Origin: Bacillota bacterium
GTDB lineage: Bacteria > Bacillota > Clostridia > Christensenellales > SZUA-584
Length of the DNA: 64,000 bases
Assembly: GCA_023461435.1 (NCBI GenBank)
Contig: JAEYLC010000025.1
Span: 33,511-97,510 of the forward strand
Reading direction: 5' to 3'
The notes under the pieces were generated by a model. The model had not been told where the DNA came from and did no database searches. It saw only the letters and a list, made by a program, of their open reading frames with translations. Position numbers and translations under genes: made by a program. This document shows, piece after piece, positions 54,001 to 60,714 of the stretch (position 1 is the stretch's first letter; each line of letters starts with the position of its first letter).

Positions 54001-54792
54001 GACGGCGACGCGCTGACGATCACGGCGGTGACGGGCTGGCCCGATAACGCGATCGCATCGGCGGCGCTTACCGGCGGTGTAGTCAGCATTGAAGGCAAAG
54101 CGAAGGGACAGACAGCCGTTCAGGTGACTGTGAGCGACACCAAAGAAACAGCGGATATCACTGTGCCGGTCAAGGTACTCGAAGCGCCAGCACCGACACC
54201 GACACCGACACCGACGCCGACGCCGACGCCGACACCGGCACCGACACCGGCACCGACACCGGCACCGACGCCAGCACCGACGGCCACAGCCAAACCGGCA
54301 CCCGCATCCACGCCGGTTCCCACGCCGACGGCCACAGCTGCGCCAACGCCGACTGTCATGCCGATACCCACAGCCACCGTCATGCCGACGCCGACCGCTT
54401 CGGAAGCGGCATCGGAGGCCATAGAACCGGACAGTGTGGAGAAGGATGAACAGACGGGGCTGCTGACGGTCACGATTGACATCTCATCGCTGCCCGACGG
54501 CGCATCGGCTTTAAGGCTGCCGGGCGGCATGGTGGTGGAACCCGACGAAAACGGAAGGCTGACGTTTCAAATCAGTGAATCGGAGCTTGACGCCGGATCC
54601 GTGTTGATCACGGTGCTGGACGCGGAGGGAACGCCTCTCGGGGCTTATGCCGTTCCGGCGGGAGATATGGCGGCTGTCGCGGCAAATTCCGGCGGCATAT
54701 TCGGCAAGCTGGCTCGGATACTCGGCGGCTTGCTGCTTGCGGCGCTTTGTGTGGGAGCCGTGCTGATCATACTCAGAAGAAAAAAGATATAA
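51037..54792 (+). CDS. Gly-rich repeat surface protein with Pro/Thr stalk and membrane anchor
   Basis: Encodes 1251 residues from ATG 51037 (GGAGG upstream). After a signal peptide (1-25), residues 30-590 consist of some fifteen repeats such as VTATGGGSGAGIGGG alternating with ITIEGG strands, like the protein at 2181. Then come an Flg_new_2-like repeat (TVAPATGGSVTASAATAVLG), two Ig- or cadherin-like beta domains, a stalk of TP/AP dipeptides (about 1053-1120), a final small domain, one membrane span and the tail RRKKI. It has the hydrophobic span and basic tail of a sorting signal but no LPXTG, so it is probably membrane-anchored. Likely exposed and under the adjacent LytTR system. Confidence 0.82.
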   Translation: MRKKIGFLMLAVLLVLSLSPQVSLAADYTIDSGGTHDLSEYGSGNRIIIYTKESVTLTNTLGTTYTDMELYCLESGVNLTLDGVKIANSTNWLCALSFNGTGNTLNLLGTSSLQSGTYEPGICVETGEELTISGAGSVAAAGGTYAAGIGGSMYGDCGSVTIESGTVSADGGSNAAGIGGGESGAGGTILIKDGNVTATAIGSGAGIGTGSEGIGGTITIEGGMVHATGGMSGAGVGSGYSGTTESISISGGTVTATGGGGGGGAGIGSGNGGTPVPITIGGGDITAVSEGYGAGIGGGKFSSGAAIRIKDCKITATGGESGAGIGGGQGGFGEGNGGNIMIENSNVTANGGDYAAGIGGGGEGSGNTIIIDGGTVKAKGGESGAGIGGGRYGTGGAITVEGGDVTATGGPSAAGIGSGDNYYSGADLNGGIITINDGTVTAKGGNYGAGIGGGDSSTSGAITINGGTVIASSVGNGAGIGGGDTCGCDSVTITNGSVTATGGGSGAGIGGGPSGGCNSVTVSGGLVTAKGGNNGAGIGGGNKGAGGTITIEAGTVNATGGNNGAGIGGGAGTGGTAGTVKILEAAAVKAVSSGTTRPAIYAAGSALASGSTANVLMANFSAQKNASVTTQFFKKADAALLIELTPAVKYQSLAVTVPADTYRLKTGSAVQQYGTTPNIKTDFAVTPGLTVFGSVTNAMLYNVTVAPATGGSVTASAATAVLGDTIRLTVTPAEGWRLKALSYSDGTSHAITGTSFVMPASNVTVTAEFEEIPDISAVWLSATADGTEDASGSTKIDLEFDVPVTGLEADDLSLTDGTGQAVKGALTGSGEHWSLALASVTKQGTLSVSVASPDGYAVSGSPKTVTVYKETNAALDSLTVGGSPVGGFKPDVYTYGVELPFGTAPGSVAALVGAVPSDPADTLDIAQAAALPGDAVATVYAADGTKRRYTVHLTLALNTPPSPKTAITQSVTAGETVHFNAGDIAQDADGDALTITAVTGWPDNAIASAALTGGVVSIEGKAKGQTAVQVTVSDTKETADITVPVKVLEAPAPTPTPTPTPTPTPTPAPTPAPTPAPTPAPTATAKPAPASTPVPTPTATAAPTPTVMPIPTATVMPTPTASEAASEAIEPDSVEKDEQTGLLTVTIDISSLPDGASALRLPGGMVVEPDENGRLTFQISESELDAGSVLITVLDAEGTPLGAYAVPAGDMAAVAANSGGIFGKLARILGGLLLAALCVGAVLIILRRKKI
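54187..54300 (+). repeat. Hexanucleotide tandem repeat encoding the TP/AP stalk
   Basis: A run of CCGACA, CCGACG and CCGGCA units (about 15 copies before it breaks up) encodes the Thr-Pro and Ala-Pro dipeptides. Six-base units keep the frame on slippage, so stalk length could vary between strains. Confidence 0.8.
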
Positions 54793-54803
54793 GGCGCAAG
54801 GGC

Positions 54804-54842
54804 GGCGTTTCGCGTGGATAAGGCGGTCTTGTGCGAAACGCC
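54804..54842 (+). terminator. Hairpin after the repeat-protein gene
   Basis: GGCGTTTCGC (54804-54813) and GCGAAACGCC (54833-54842) pair perfectly over a 19-nt loop; no T-tract follows. Confidence 0.55.
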
Positions 54843-54862
54843 TCATTACGGCAGTCAGCGTT

Positions 54863-54891
54863 TTGACATCGTTGCTTTGATATGGTAATGT
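54863..54891 (+). promoter_or_regulatory. Promoter of the V4R-like gene
   Basis: TTGACA (54863-54868), 17-nt spacer ending in the TGG extension, and TAATGT (54886-54891). It drives a leader of about 230 nt. Confidence 0.65.
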
Positions 54892-54925
54892 TAGCCTAAC
54901 TTAAAAATCGAAAGGACATGTTCGC

Positions 54926-54949
54926 ATGCTTGATCCGATCTATCGCTAG
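54926..54949 (+). CDS. Possible 7-codon leader peptide
   Basis: ATG CTT GAT CCG ATC TAT CGC TAG, with AAAGGA nine bases upstream and the promoter 35 nt before. A second frame from ATG 54918 runs 29 codons to 55007. Downstream, AGGGCT/AGCCTT (54973-54989) forms a terminator-like hairpin followed by T-rich sequence, nested inside AAACC/GGTTT. The combination suggests attenuation of the gene at 55126 but is unproven. The rest of 54793-55125 holds no other gene. Confidence 0.35.
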   Translation: MLDPIYR

Positions 54950-55125
54950 TTTTCAGACGAGACGCAAACCTGAGGGCTTTTTGAGCCTTTGTTTTGGTTT
55001 CGTTTGAATTTAAAGCATAGCGGACAGGTTGTGTGAAGTGTCTTTGACGCATGCATACTGTTTTGGTGTGTTTTTTCATTTACACAAAAAATGATAGAAA
55101 AAAACAGAAATTGAGGTTAACAGTT

Positions 55126-55677
55126 ATGTTTGATATACGCAAAATTCAGGAACAGGTGATTTATAATGCCGTCAAAGCGGCGGATGGCGACAAAACGGCG
55201 GCGGCTGTCGTTTACGGAGAGCAGGGGCAGGCGTCCGCCGAGAACGACGCCGCTTGGGTGAAATCCACAATGAAACGGCTGGAAGACCGCTTTGATAAAG
55301 CGGACGTGAAGCGGATCAGAATGAACTGTCAGTGCGGCTATGCGATGGATGAAAAGCTCGCGCTGGTGAAGGAGCTTTTTGAGTCATCCACAAGCCTCGA
55401 GGAATTCGCGGATCAGCCCGCAGCCAGGGCGGCGGGCCTGAGCTGCAAGGACGGAGCGCTTTATCTGCAATTCGAGTTTTGCCCGTGCCCGATGCTCGCT
55501 GAGGTGGACCAGCTGGATTCATACTCATGGTGCGAGTGCACCACGGGGTACAGCAAGGTGCTGTTTGAGAAAGCGTTTGGGTGTGAGGTGGATGTGCGGC
55601 TGCTGAAAAGCATCAAAGCGGGCGACGATATTTGCCTCATGACGGTCATGCCGCAAGGGGTTGTCTGGAAAAAGTAA
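55126..55677 (+). CDS. V4R/ATC-hydrolase-like cysteine-rich protein (DUF6144-like)
   Basis: Encodes 183 residues. The C-terminal half (WCECTTGYSKVLFEKAFG, then IKAGDDICLMTVMP) resembles V4R-type ligand-binding domains and L-2-amino-thiazoline-4-carboxylate hydrolase-like proteins. Clustered cysteines (CQCGY, CPCPM, WCEC) may bind metal. I recall the family as DUF6144, without a known reaction. ATG 55126 follows TTGAGG; the upstream frame to 55051 is not coding-like. A long leader with a possible attenuator precedes it. Confidence 0.6.
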   Translation: MFDIRKIQEQVIYNAVKAADGDKTAAAVVYGEQGQASAENDAAWVKSTMKRLEDRFDKADVKRIRMNCQCGYAMDEKLALVKELFESSTSLEEFADQPAARAAGLSCKDGALYLQFEFCPCPMLAEVDQLDSYSWCECTTGYSKVLFEKAFGCEVDVRLLKSIKAGDDICLMTVMPQGVVWKK

Positions 55678-55694
55678 AGCCATTGTCTCGAAAA

Positions 55695-55739
55695 ACTATA
55701 GAAAGAGCGGCTCTTATCGGGCCGCTTTTTCTCTATAGT
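55695..55739. terminator. Bidirectional terminator between convergent genes
   Basis: AGCGGC (55706-55711) and GCCGCT (55721-55726) followed by T5, inside outer arms ACTATAG/CTATAGT. It covers the stop codon of the minus-strand gene. Confidence 0.8.
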
Positions 55740-56197
55740 GATTCAGGTAAGGATAATGGCACGCATATCTCGCATTTATGATTGCTCACCATTTTGACGG
55801 CATACCGTTCTATAACCGGCTTTTCCATATCGACGGCGCAGCCGCGTCTGTGCAATTCGGGAAAAATGCCGCTCCACGCCTCTTGAATGGCGTCGGCCGT
55901 ATGCGCTACCGAAAAGACCGCGTATCTGCCTCCTGCGAGTTTTCCTAAGCAGATACGCTCATCACGCGCGCTGAAGCCGTCGGGAACGACCAGGCAGGCA
56001 TCATACCGGCAATTTTGCGGCGCGGTTGCTTCGGGGTTGTCTTGCGCAATCCCCAAAATGACGGATTCATCGTTCAGCAAGAGGGCGTCCTTCGCCCACG
56101 CTTTGAGGAGTTCCATCGTTTCCTTGTTGCCTTGGCCATAGGGGCCGGTATGCCTGAAGTATGCAATATCGGTTGGCGGGATATATTCTATTTTCAT
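55733..56197 (-). CDS. GyrI-like small-molecule-binding protein
   Basis: Encodes 154 residues. The pattern (VIERYAVKMVSNH at the end, IAYFRHTGPYGQGNKETMELL near the start, GKLAGGRYAVFSVAHTADAI in the middle) matches the stand-alone GyrI-like/AraC effector-binding (SbmC) fold, which binds hydrophobic or cationic compounds. The annotated start is the ATG at 56197, with AAAGGA upstream; the frame is open further but without a start site. No DNA-binding domain is attached. Confidence 0.8.
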   Translation of the reverse strand: MKIEYIPPTDIAYFRHTGPYGQGNKETMELLKAWAKDALLLNDESVILGIAQDNPEATAPQNCRYDACLVVPDGFSARDERICLGKLAGGRYAVFSVAHTADAIQEAWSGIFPELHRRGCAVDMEKPVIERYAVKMVSNHKCEICVPLSLPESL

Positions 56198-56285
56198 AGG
56201 CTGAGTCCTTTCTGCGGGAGATTTCGATATCAACCTACCATGCATTAAAATGGAATTCAACTCCGGTGTGTCTTTTCTGGTCTGC

Positions 56286-56325
56286 ATATAAAAAACCGCA
56301 GACGGCATGAAGCATCTGCGGTTTT
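56286..56325 (-). terminator. Terminator of the IMPase-like gene
   Basis: AAAACCGCAGA (56292-56302) and TCTGCGGTTTT (56315-56325), 11 bp; on the minus strand a T-tract follows. It would also work on the plus strand. Confidence 0.75.
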
Positions 56326-56352
56326 CTGTACTATCTATTTGTTGCGTGATGC

Positions 56353-57144
56353 TTACAGCGCCGCGAGCAGCCCGCTCATCTCCTGCTGAAGGCCGGGGCA
56401 CACGGCGGCAAAGCTTGTGCGCTCGCCGATTTCGCCCATCGGTGGCAGCGGTTGGCCGTCAAAACCGAGCATCGCCGCGCCCGCTTCCTGCGCGATGAGC
56501 CGCCCCGCGGCGGACGCGATGAACGACTGGCGGCACCCGACGGCCGCGTCAATGCGGCCGCTCGCCAGATGGCAGAGCTCAAGTGAAAACGCCGCGCCGC
56601 TGCGCACACTTTGCGCCTGCGAAATCAGATCATGCAGGGCGGTTTCATTCGCGGTGCGCAGCGTGCCGTAATCGAGCGAAAGATAAGCATCCAGCATGCG
56701 TTTGCAGCGGGAGACGCTCAAACTTTTGCCGTTCATATACGCGCCGAGGCTTTTCACCGCGTGGTAAAGCTCCGCGTGAGACGGGTCGAACACCATGGCG
56801 GCTTTGAGTTCCCTCGCTTCCATATAAGCGGCTGAGATGCAGTAGTCGCGCAGGCCGCGCTCATAGGCGTTCTGCCCGCAGACAGCGCAGACGGTAAAAC
56901 ACGGGCCGTTGTAACCGGCGATCTGCTTTGTGAAATCGTCGAACTGTGCTTGGCTGCGCGCGATCACGGGCACGGCGAGTCCGTCAGACAGCAGCGCCAC
57001 CGGCTCGCTCTGATCCTGAAACCATCCCTTGAGCAGCACTTTGAGCGCCGCTTCGCCCGCGCCGTCCGCATTGCCGGCTTTGAGCGCGTCCGCCGCCGCG
57101 AACACGGCATCCTTCATAAAGTAAACCGCCTGTTTTTCCCGCAT
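56353..57144 (-). CDS. Inositol monophosphatase-fold protein lacking catalytic residues
   Basis: Encodes 263 residues. The fold is recognisable from VFDPSHAELYHAVKSLGAYM followed by NGKSLSVSR, from RSGAAFSLELCHLASGRIDA, and from AAGRLIAQEAGAAMLGFDGQ, all standard IMPase blocks. The metal site is missing: there is no DPxDGT motif, the upstream GEE pair is absent, and the WD before AAG is replaced by SFIAS. It is therefore unlikely to hydrolyse phosphates and may be a binding or regulatory relative. A single-gene unit with its own promoter and terminator. Confidence 0.7.
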   Translation of the reverse strand: MREKQAVYFMKDAVFAAADALKAGNADGAGEAALKVLLKGWFQDQSEPVALLSDGLAVPVIARSQAQFDDFTKQIAGYNGPCFTVCAVCGQNAYERGLRDYCISAAYMEARELKAAMVFDPSHAELYHAVKSLGAYMNGKSLSVSRCKRMLDAYLSLDYGTLRTANETALHDLISQAQSVRSGAAFSLELCHLASGRIDAAVGCRQSFIASAAGRLIAQEAGAAMLGFDGQPLPPMGEIGERTSFAAVCPGLQQEMSGLLAAL

Positions 57145-57176
57145 GACAGAACCTCAACTTAAAACATGATGCGAAA

Positions 57177-57205
57177 ATTATATCACATACTTCCTTTATA
57201 ATCAT
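57177..57205 (-). promoter_or_regulatory. Promoter of the IMPase-like gene
   Basis: On the minus strand: TGATATAAT (57185 down to 57177), a perfect -10 with TGn extension, and ATGATT 17 bases upstream (57205-57200). Confidence 0.55.
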
Positions 57206-57257
57206 AAAAAAAGAGCGTTGTTGTTAAAAAACCTGTTATTCAAAATGTCCGCAGGTA

Positions 57258-57266
57258 TGGTATAAT
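57258..57266 (+). promoter_or_regulatory. Extended -10 promoter of the GIN-domain lipoprotein operon
   Basis: TGGTATAAT, identical over 11 bases (TATGGTATAAT) with the murG promoter; 33 nt before the start codon. Confidence 0.65.
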
Positions 57267-57299
57267 CAGACAACAAAAAGTTTTTATTCGGAGGGCAAT

Positions 57300-58109
57300 A
57301 TGATAAAACGTGGTATTATACTGATCTTTATGGTCTTATCTCTGGTCTTGGTTTTTGCGGGCTGCCTGTCGATCCATTTCGGCAACGGCCAAATGGTCGT
57401 GGGCAATGGGGAAATGGAGTCAAAGACAGTGACTGTTGAAAAGGAAGTGACCGGCTTATTCAATATGGGGTCGATCGACGTCGTCATTGACCCGGAGCTT
57501 GACGGAGAAGCGGTGATCGAAGCCGAGAGCAACATCATCGAGTTCGTTGAGCTTGAGCAGGACGCGAGCGGCGCTCTCACAGTCTCGTTTGAGGACGGCA
57601 TCAGCGTATCGCTGAGCAGGGGCGTGACGGTGCACATTCCCGCCGTCAATGGCGGCGATATTCAGGTGGACGGCAGCGGAAGCATATCGCTGGACGGCGA
57701 CAGTGTTCTGAAGGGCGACGCTTTCCACATCAGCGTTGAAGGCAGCGGCGATATCTCGCTAAAAATGGAGACAGCGAATCTGGAAGCTTCGGTGGACGGA
57801 TCGGGAGATCTGGATCTGGTTGCCGTATCGGAGCAAATGAAAGCGGACATTTCCGGTTCGGGACGCATTCTGATGACGGGTTATGCGGACTATGCGGAAA
57901 TCTCAATCAATGGTTCAGGCGACTTTGACGGATTTGAATGCGCAATGACCAATGCCGATATATCCGGTATGGGAAGCGGCAATATCAATGTCAACGTGTC
58001 GGGGTCGCTGACCGGCAGGATAAGCGGCAGCGGCGATGTGGTTTACGACGGCAACCCCACGTCTGTTAATATAACGGCGAGTGGCAGCGGAGACGCTTTA
58101 AAAAGATAG
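57300..58109 (+). CDS. GIN-domain (DUF2807) lipoprotein
   Basis: Encodes 269 residues. Lipoprotein signal with LVFAGC (Cys22). The rest is a right-handed beta-helix-like domain of the DUF2807 'head GIN' type, with repeated GSGD and GSG turns (VDGSGSISLDGD, VEGSGDISLKM, INGSGDFDGF, ISGSGDVVYDG). The family is extracellular and of unknown function. GGAGGG precedes the ATG; a small membrane protein follows after 23 nt, probably in the same operon. Confidence 0.85.
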   Translation: MIKRGIILIFMVLSLVLVFAGCLSIHFGNGQMVVGNGEMESKTVTVEKEVTGLFNMGSIDVVIDPELDGEAVIEAESNIIEFVELEQDASGALTVSFEDGISVSLSRGVTVHIPAVNGGDIQVDGSGSISLDGDSVLKGDAFHISVEGSGDISLKMETANLEASVDGSGDLDLVAVSEQMKADISGSGRILMTGYADYAEISINGSGDFDGFECAMTNADISGMGSGNINVNVSGSLTGRISGSGDVVYDGNPTSVNITASGSGDALKR

Positions 58110-58132
58110 GGCTTTGCAGTAAGGTGCCGCGA

Positions 58133-58555
58133 ATGAAAATTATCATCAGAATTATTGCCGTCATCTTTTTGATCGGCGGCATGATGGGCTTGATCAAAGG
58201 CGTTTTTCCTGACTTGGAGTGGCTGAGCTTCCGGTCACTCTTGGGCGCTGGCTTGGTCGGCCATGGAGCGTCAATGCTTCTGATTGAGCGTGTTTACGGC
58301 ATCATGATGGCGGCGCTTGAAGTGCTTATGGCTGTGCTTCTGCTGATCTCGGTCACCGGATACATAAAACTGGCCATGGCAGTGGTCTGTGTTAACGCGC
58401 TCGGATGCTTAGCCGCGGTGATAATGGGAGATCTGTTTGCGATTGTGAGCCTGACTTTGAGAATCACTGTGTTCCTGATGCTTGTATGCGTCGCCTGGAG
58501 GGAGAGACAAAGCGACAGCCGGACGCAGGATGCTATGAAAGGTGTGATACAATGA
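58133..58555 (+). CDS. Small four-span membrane protein
   Basis: Encodes 140 residues with about four hydrophobic helices (IIAVIFLIGGMMGLIKGVF, MMAALEVLMAVLLLISVTGY, MAVVCVNALGCLAAVIMGDL, LTLRITVFLMLVCVAW). No family is recognised. ATG 58133 has AAGGTG upstream; a GTG at 58124 is also possible. It overlaps the next gene by ATGA, so it lies in an operon with the lipoprotein and the acetyltransferase. Confidence 0.6.
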   Translation: MKIIIRIIAVIFLIGGMMGLIKGVFPDLEWLSFRSLLGAGLVGHGASMLLIERVYGIMMAALEVLMAVLLLISVTGYIKLAMAVVCVNALGCLAAVIMGDLFAIVSLTLRITVFLMLVCVAWRERQSDSRTQDAMKGVIQ

Positions 58556-59049
58556 GCGAGAATGCGAGGCGGGAGATCCGTGAACTGAAACCGGAAGAAA
58601 CTCCCTTGCTTGGTGATTTCTTATATGAAGCTGTCTATCGGCGCGAGGATCAGCCGCCGTACCCGCGCGAGATCATCGACAAACCCGCCATCCGCGTTTA
58701 TGTTGAGGGCTGGAGCAAGCCGGACGACATTTGTCTTGTGGCGCTTGTGGACGGTGAGATTGCGGGAGCTGTCTGGACGCGGGTGCTGACCGGTGATGCC
58801 AAAGGATTTGGGTATGTGGACGACTTCACGCCCGAACTGGCTATTGCGCTGTTTAAACCATACAGGGGACAGGGGCTCGGCACGATGCTGATGCGGTCGA
58901 TGATCGATGAGCTGAGGTCAGCCGGATATCGCCGTGTCTCTCTGAGTGTGACAAAGGACAACCCCGCATGCCGCCTATACTCAAAGCTAGGGTTTGAGAT
59001 TGTCGGCGGAAATAAAGACGATTATCTGATGGTGCTTGAGCTTGGCTGA
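58552..59049 (+). CDS. GNAT-family N-acetyltransferase
   Basis: Encodes 165 residues. The acetyl-CoA-binding loop is PYRGQGLGTMLMRSMIDELR, followed by the conserved SLSVTKDNPACRLYSKLGFE and a final GGNKDDYLMVLEL. Acceptor unknown. The ATG overlaps the stop of the preceding membrane-protein gene, implying coupled translation. Confidence 0.9.
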   Translation: MSENARREIRELKPEETPLLGDFLYEAVYRREDQPPYPREIIDKPAIRVYVEGWSKPDDICLVALVDGEIAGAVWTRVLTGDAKGFGYVDDFTPELAIALFKPYRGQGLGTMLMRSMIDELRSAGYRRVSLSVTKDNPACRLYSKLGFEIVGGNKDDYLMVLELG

Positions 59050-59093
59050 ATGATAATCAGTATAACTGGTGATCAATTTGAGGAAGAACAGAT

Positions 59094-59399
59094 ATGAACG
59101 ACGCGATACTTGTGAATGTGAAATATACGGTCAAACCCGGCAAACGGGACGAGTTCTATAAAAAAGTGGCGGAGCAGGGCATTATCGAAGAATCCAAGGC
59201 GGAAGCAGGCAACTTGAAATACGAGTATTCCGTTTCACTGGACTCCGAGAATGTGTTGTGCCTGCTTGAGCTTTGGGACAGCAGTAAATCTCAGCTGCTG
59301 CACGGGAAAACGCCGCATTATCAAAGGCTGCAGGCGCTGAAGCAGGAGTATGTCACGAATGTGTCGATCGAGAAATACGGCATCAGTGAAAAGCTATAG
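59094..59399 (+). CDS. Antibiotic-biosynthesis-monooxygenase (ABM) domain protein
   Basis: Encodes 101 residues, a single dimeric ferredoxin-like barrel. It shows VNVKYTVKPGKRDEFYKKV, a middle GNLKYEYSVSLDSENVLCLLE and LWDSSKSQLLHGKTPHYQRL, the order of strands and helices typical of the ABM/YdhR family. These range from quinone-type monooxygenases to signal-sensing enzymes, so the reaction is unassigned. AGGAAG precedes the ATG. Confidence 0.8.
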   Translation: MNDAILVNVKYTVKPGKRDEFYKKVAEQGIIEESKAEAGNLKYEYSVSLDSENVLCLLELWDSSKSQLLHGKTPHYQRLQALKQEYVTNVSIEKYGISEKL

Positions 59400-59417
59400 A
59401 TACGATAAGGGGTCAAA

Positions 59418-60338
59418 ATGTCTCACAAATTGCGTTTAACGCTTATTATACTGGCCGCCGCCGCCATAGTCTGCGGCTTTTTTGCGGCCTTTGGAATGGT
59501 CACGCCTGCGCAAAGCGCGTGGATAAGCGATCTGAAATATGGGGACAGCGAGATTCAGCCGCTGACGTTCACTGGGGGCGGAGTCAGGAGCTGTCCGCTG
59601 ATACCGGTTACCATCAATGGCAAAGTGTTTGATATGACGTTTGACACCGGCTGCAGCGTCGGCATCTTCTTCACGGACGTCATGGCGGACAGCCTTGAGT
59701 ATACGACGCTCGGGACGACGGAAGAGGTCAACAGAGACGGGTCTCACCGGGGCTGGTCGGAACGCGTTCGCGTGGATTCCTTCTCGGTGTGCGGAGAAGA
59801 TTATCACGACGTGGAGACGACAATGAGCGACTGGTCCATGTACTCGTCGTCTCCGTTCAACGGCTGTGTCGGGCTTGAATACTTTGCGGGCCAGGTGGTC
59901 ACACTCGATTATGCAAGCAGTCGTTTTGCCGTGAGCAGCACGGCGGTCGATTATTCCAAGCTGCCTGCCGGGTACATTGTATTGCCGCTTCATCGCAGCA
60001 CGAGCCGGAGCCAGGAAACGCTGCTGTTTTTTGAGGCGGAGCTTGACGGCGAGCCGGTGATGGTTTACCTCGATACGGGCAAAAACTATTCCTATGTATA
60101 TGATGCGGACAGCGCGTCGACCATCGCGGGCAAGCCCGGCGATTTCTGCGACGTTGAATTGACAATCGGCGGCCAAAGCCTCACACTTAAGGACGTGGCC
60201 AAAGCCAGCGATATGGCGCAGGCGGATGGGATGCCGTATCCCACGCGGATCGAGCTCAATTCGGATCAGATATGGAAAAACCACATGGTGGTGACGCTTG
60301 ATCTGATTTCGCAGAAAATCGTGCTGAAAATGCAGTAA
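59418..60338 (+). CDS. Membrane-anchored retropepsin-like aspartic protease
   Basis: Encodes 306 residues with an N-terminal span (about 6-28) and an extracellular domain. Two DTG motifs, FDTGCS at 75-80 and LDTGKN at 218-223, sit at the equivalent positions of two pepsin-like lobes, each preceded by a strand pair (VTINGKVFDMT; AELDGEPVMVY). Retropepsin-like enzymes usually have one DTG and dimerise, so this looks like a fused two-lobe form. AAGGGG precedes the ATG. Substrate unknown. Confidence 0.7.
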   Translation: MSHKLRLTLIILAAAAIVCGFFAAFGMVTPAQSAWISDLKYGDSEIQPLTFTGGGVRSCPLIPVTINGKVFDMTFDTGCSVGIFFTDVMADSLEYTTLGTTEEVNRDGSHRGWSERVRVDSFSVCGEDYHDVETTMSDWSMYSSSPFNGCVGLEYFAGQVVTLDYASSRFAVSSTAVDYSKLPAGYIVLPLHRSTSRSQETLLFFEAELDGEPVMVYLDTGKNYSYVYDADSASTIAGKPGDFCDVELTIGGQSLTLKDVAKASDMAQADGMPYPTRIELNSDQIWKNHMVVTLDLISQKIVLKMQ

Positions 60339-60411
60339 AAGCGTAAAAACGCGGGATAAAGCACGGCCCAAAAATAAACCGCAAAATTTCGGGCTTTGGG
60401 TGTCATAAACA

Positions 60412-60440
60412 TTGACAATGGGGCATGCATGTGTTAGATT
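60412..60440 (+). promoter_or_regulatory. Promoter of the rpmG-secE-nusG-rplKA operon
   Basis: TTGACA (60412-60417), 17-nt spacer ending in TGT, and TAGATT (60435-60440): consensus -35 with an extended -10. Confidence 0.7.
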
Positions 60441-60457
60441 ACCAATAGCGCTGTTTG

Positions 60458-60480
60458 AAAAGGCTCCGGGAGCCTTTTTT
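60458..60480 (+). terminator. Intrinsic terminator in the rpmG leader
   Basis: AAAAGGCTC (60458-60466), loop CGG, GAGCCTTTT (60470-60478), continuing to T6. It lies downstream of the promoter and 32 nt before rpmG, so it is either an attenuator or a terminator for the upstream gene overlapped by the promoter. Confidence 0.75.
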
Positions 60481-60511
60481 AAGTGCGCTGATACCAGATT
60501 GGAGGATGACC

Positions 60512-60661
60512 ATGCGTACCAAGATCACACTGGCCTGCACAGAGTGCAAGCAGAGAAATTACGACACAATGAAGAACAAGAAGAACGATCCTGACAGGCT
60601 GGAAATGAACAAATACTGCCGTTTCTGTAAGAAACACACCGTACACAAGGAGACCAAATAG
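60512..60661 (+). CDS. rpmG: Ribosomal protein bL33
   Basis: Encodes 49 residues of the large ribosomal subunit. Two CxxC pairs (CTEC and CRFC) form the zinc ribbon, so this is the zinc-binding (C+) form. It ends in KKHTVHKETK, typical of bL33. GGAGG precedes ATG 60512. Its place before secE is standard in Bacillota. Confidence 0.96.
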   Translation: MRTKITLACTECKQRNYDTMKNKKNDPDRLEMNKYCRFCKKHTVHKETK

Positions 60662-60714
60662 AATAAACCTTGTATGGTTTGGGTATTTTATTAAACGTTT
60701 AGGATGTGAGGGCT

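Noticed and set aside
60662..60714. Possible tRNA-Trp between rpmG and secE, as in some Bacillota
   Set aside because: The gap is only 53 nt and cannot hold a tRNA; no cloverleaf is visible.
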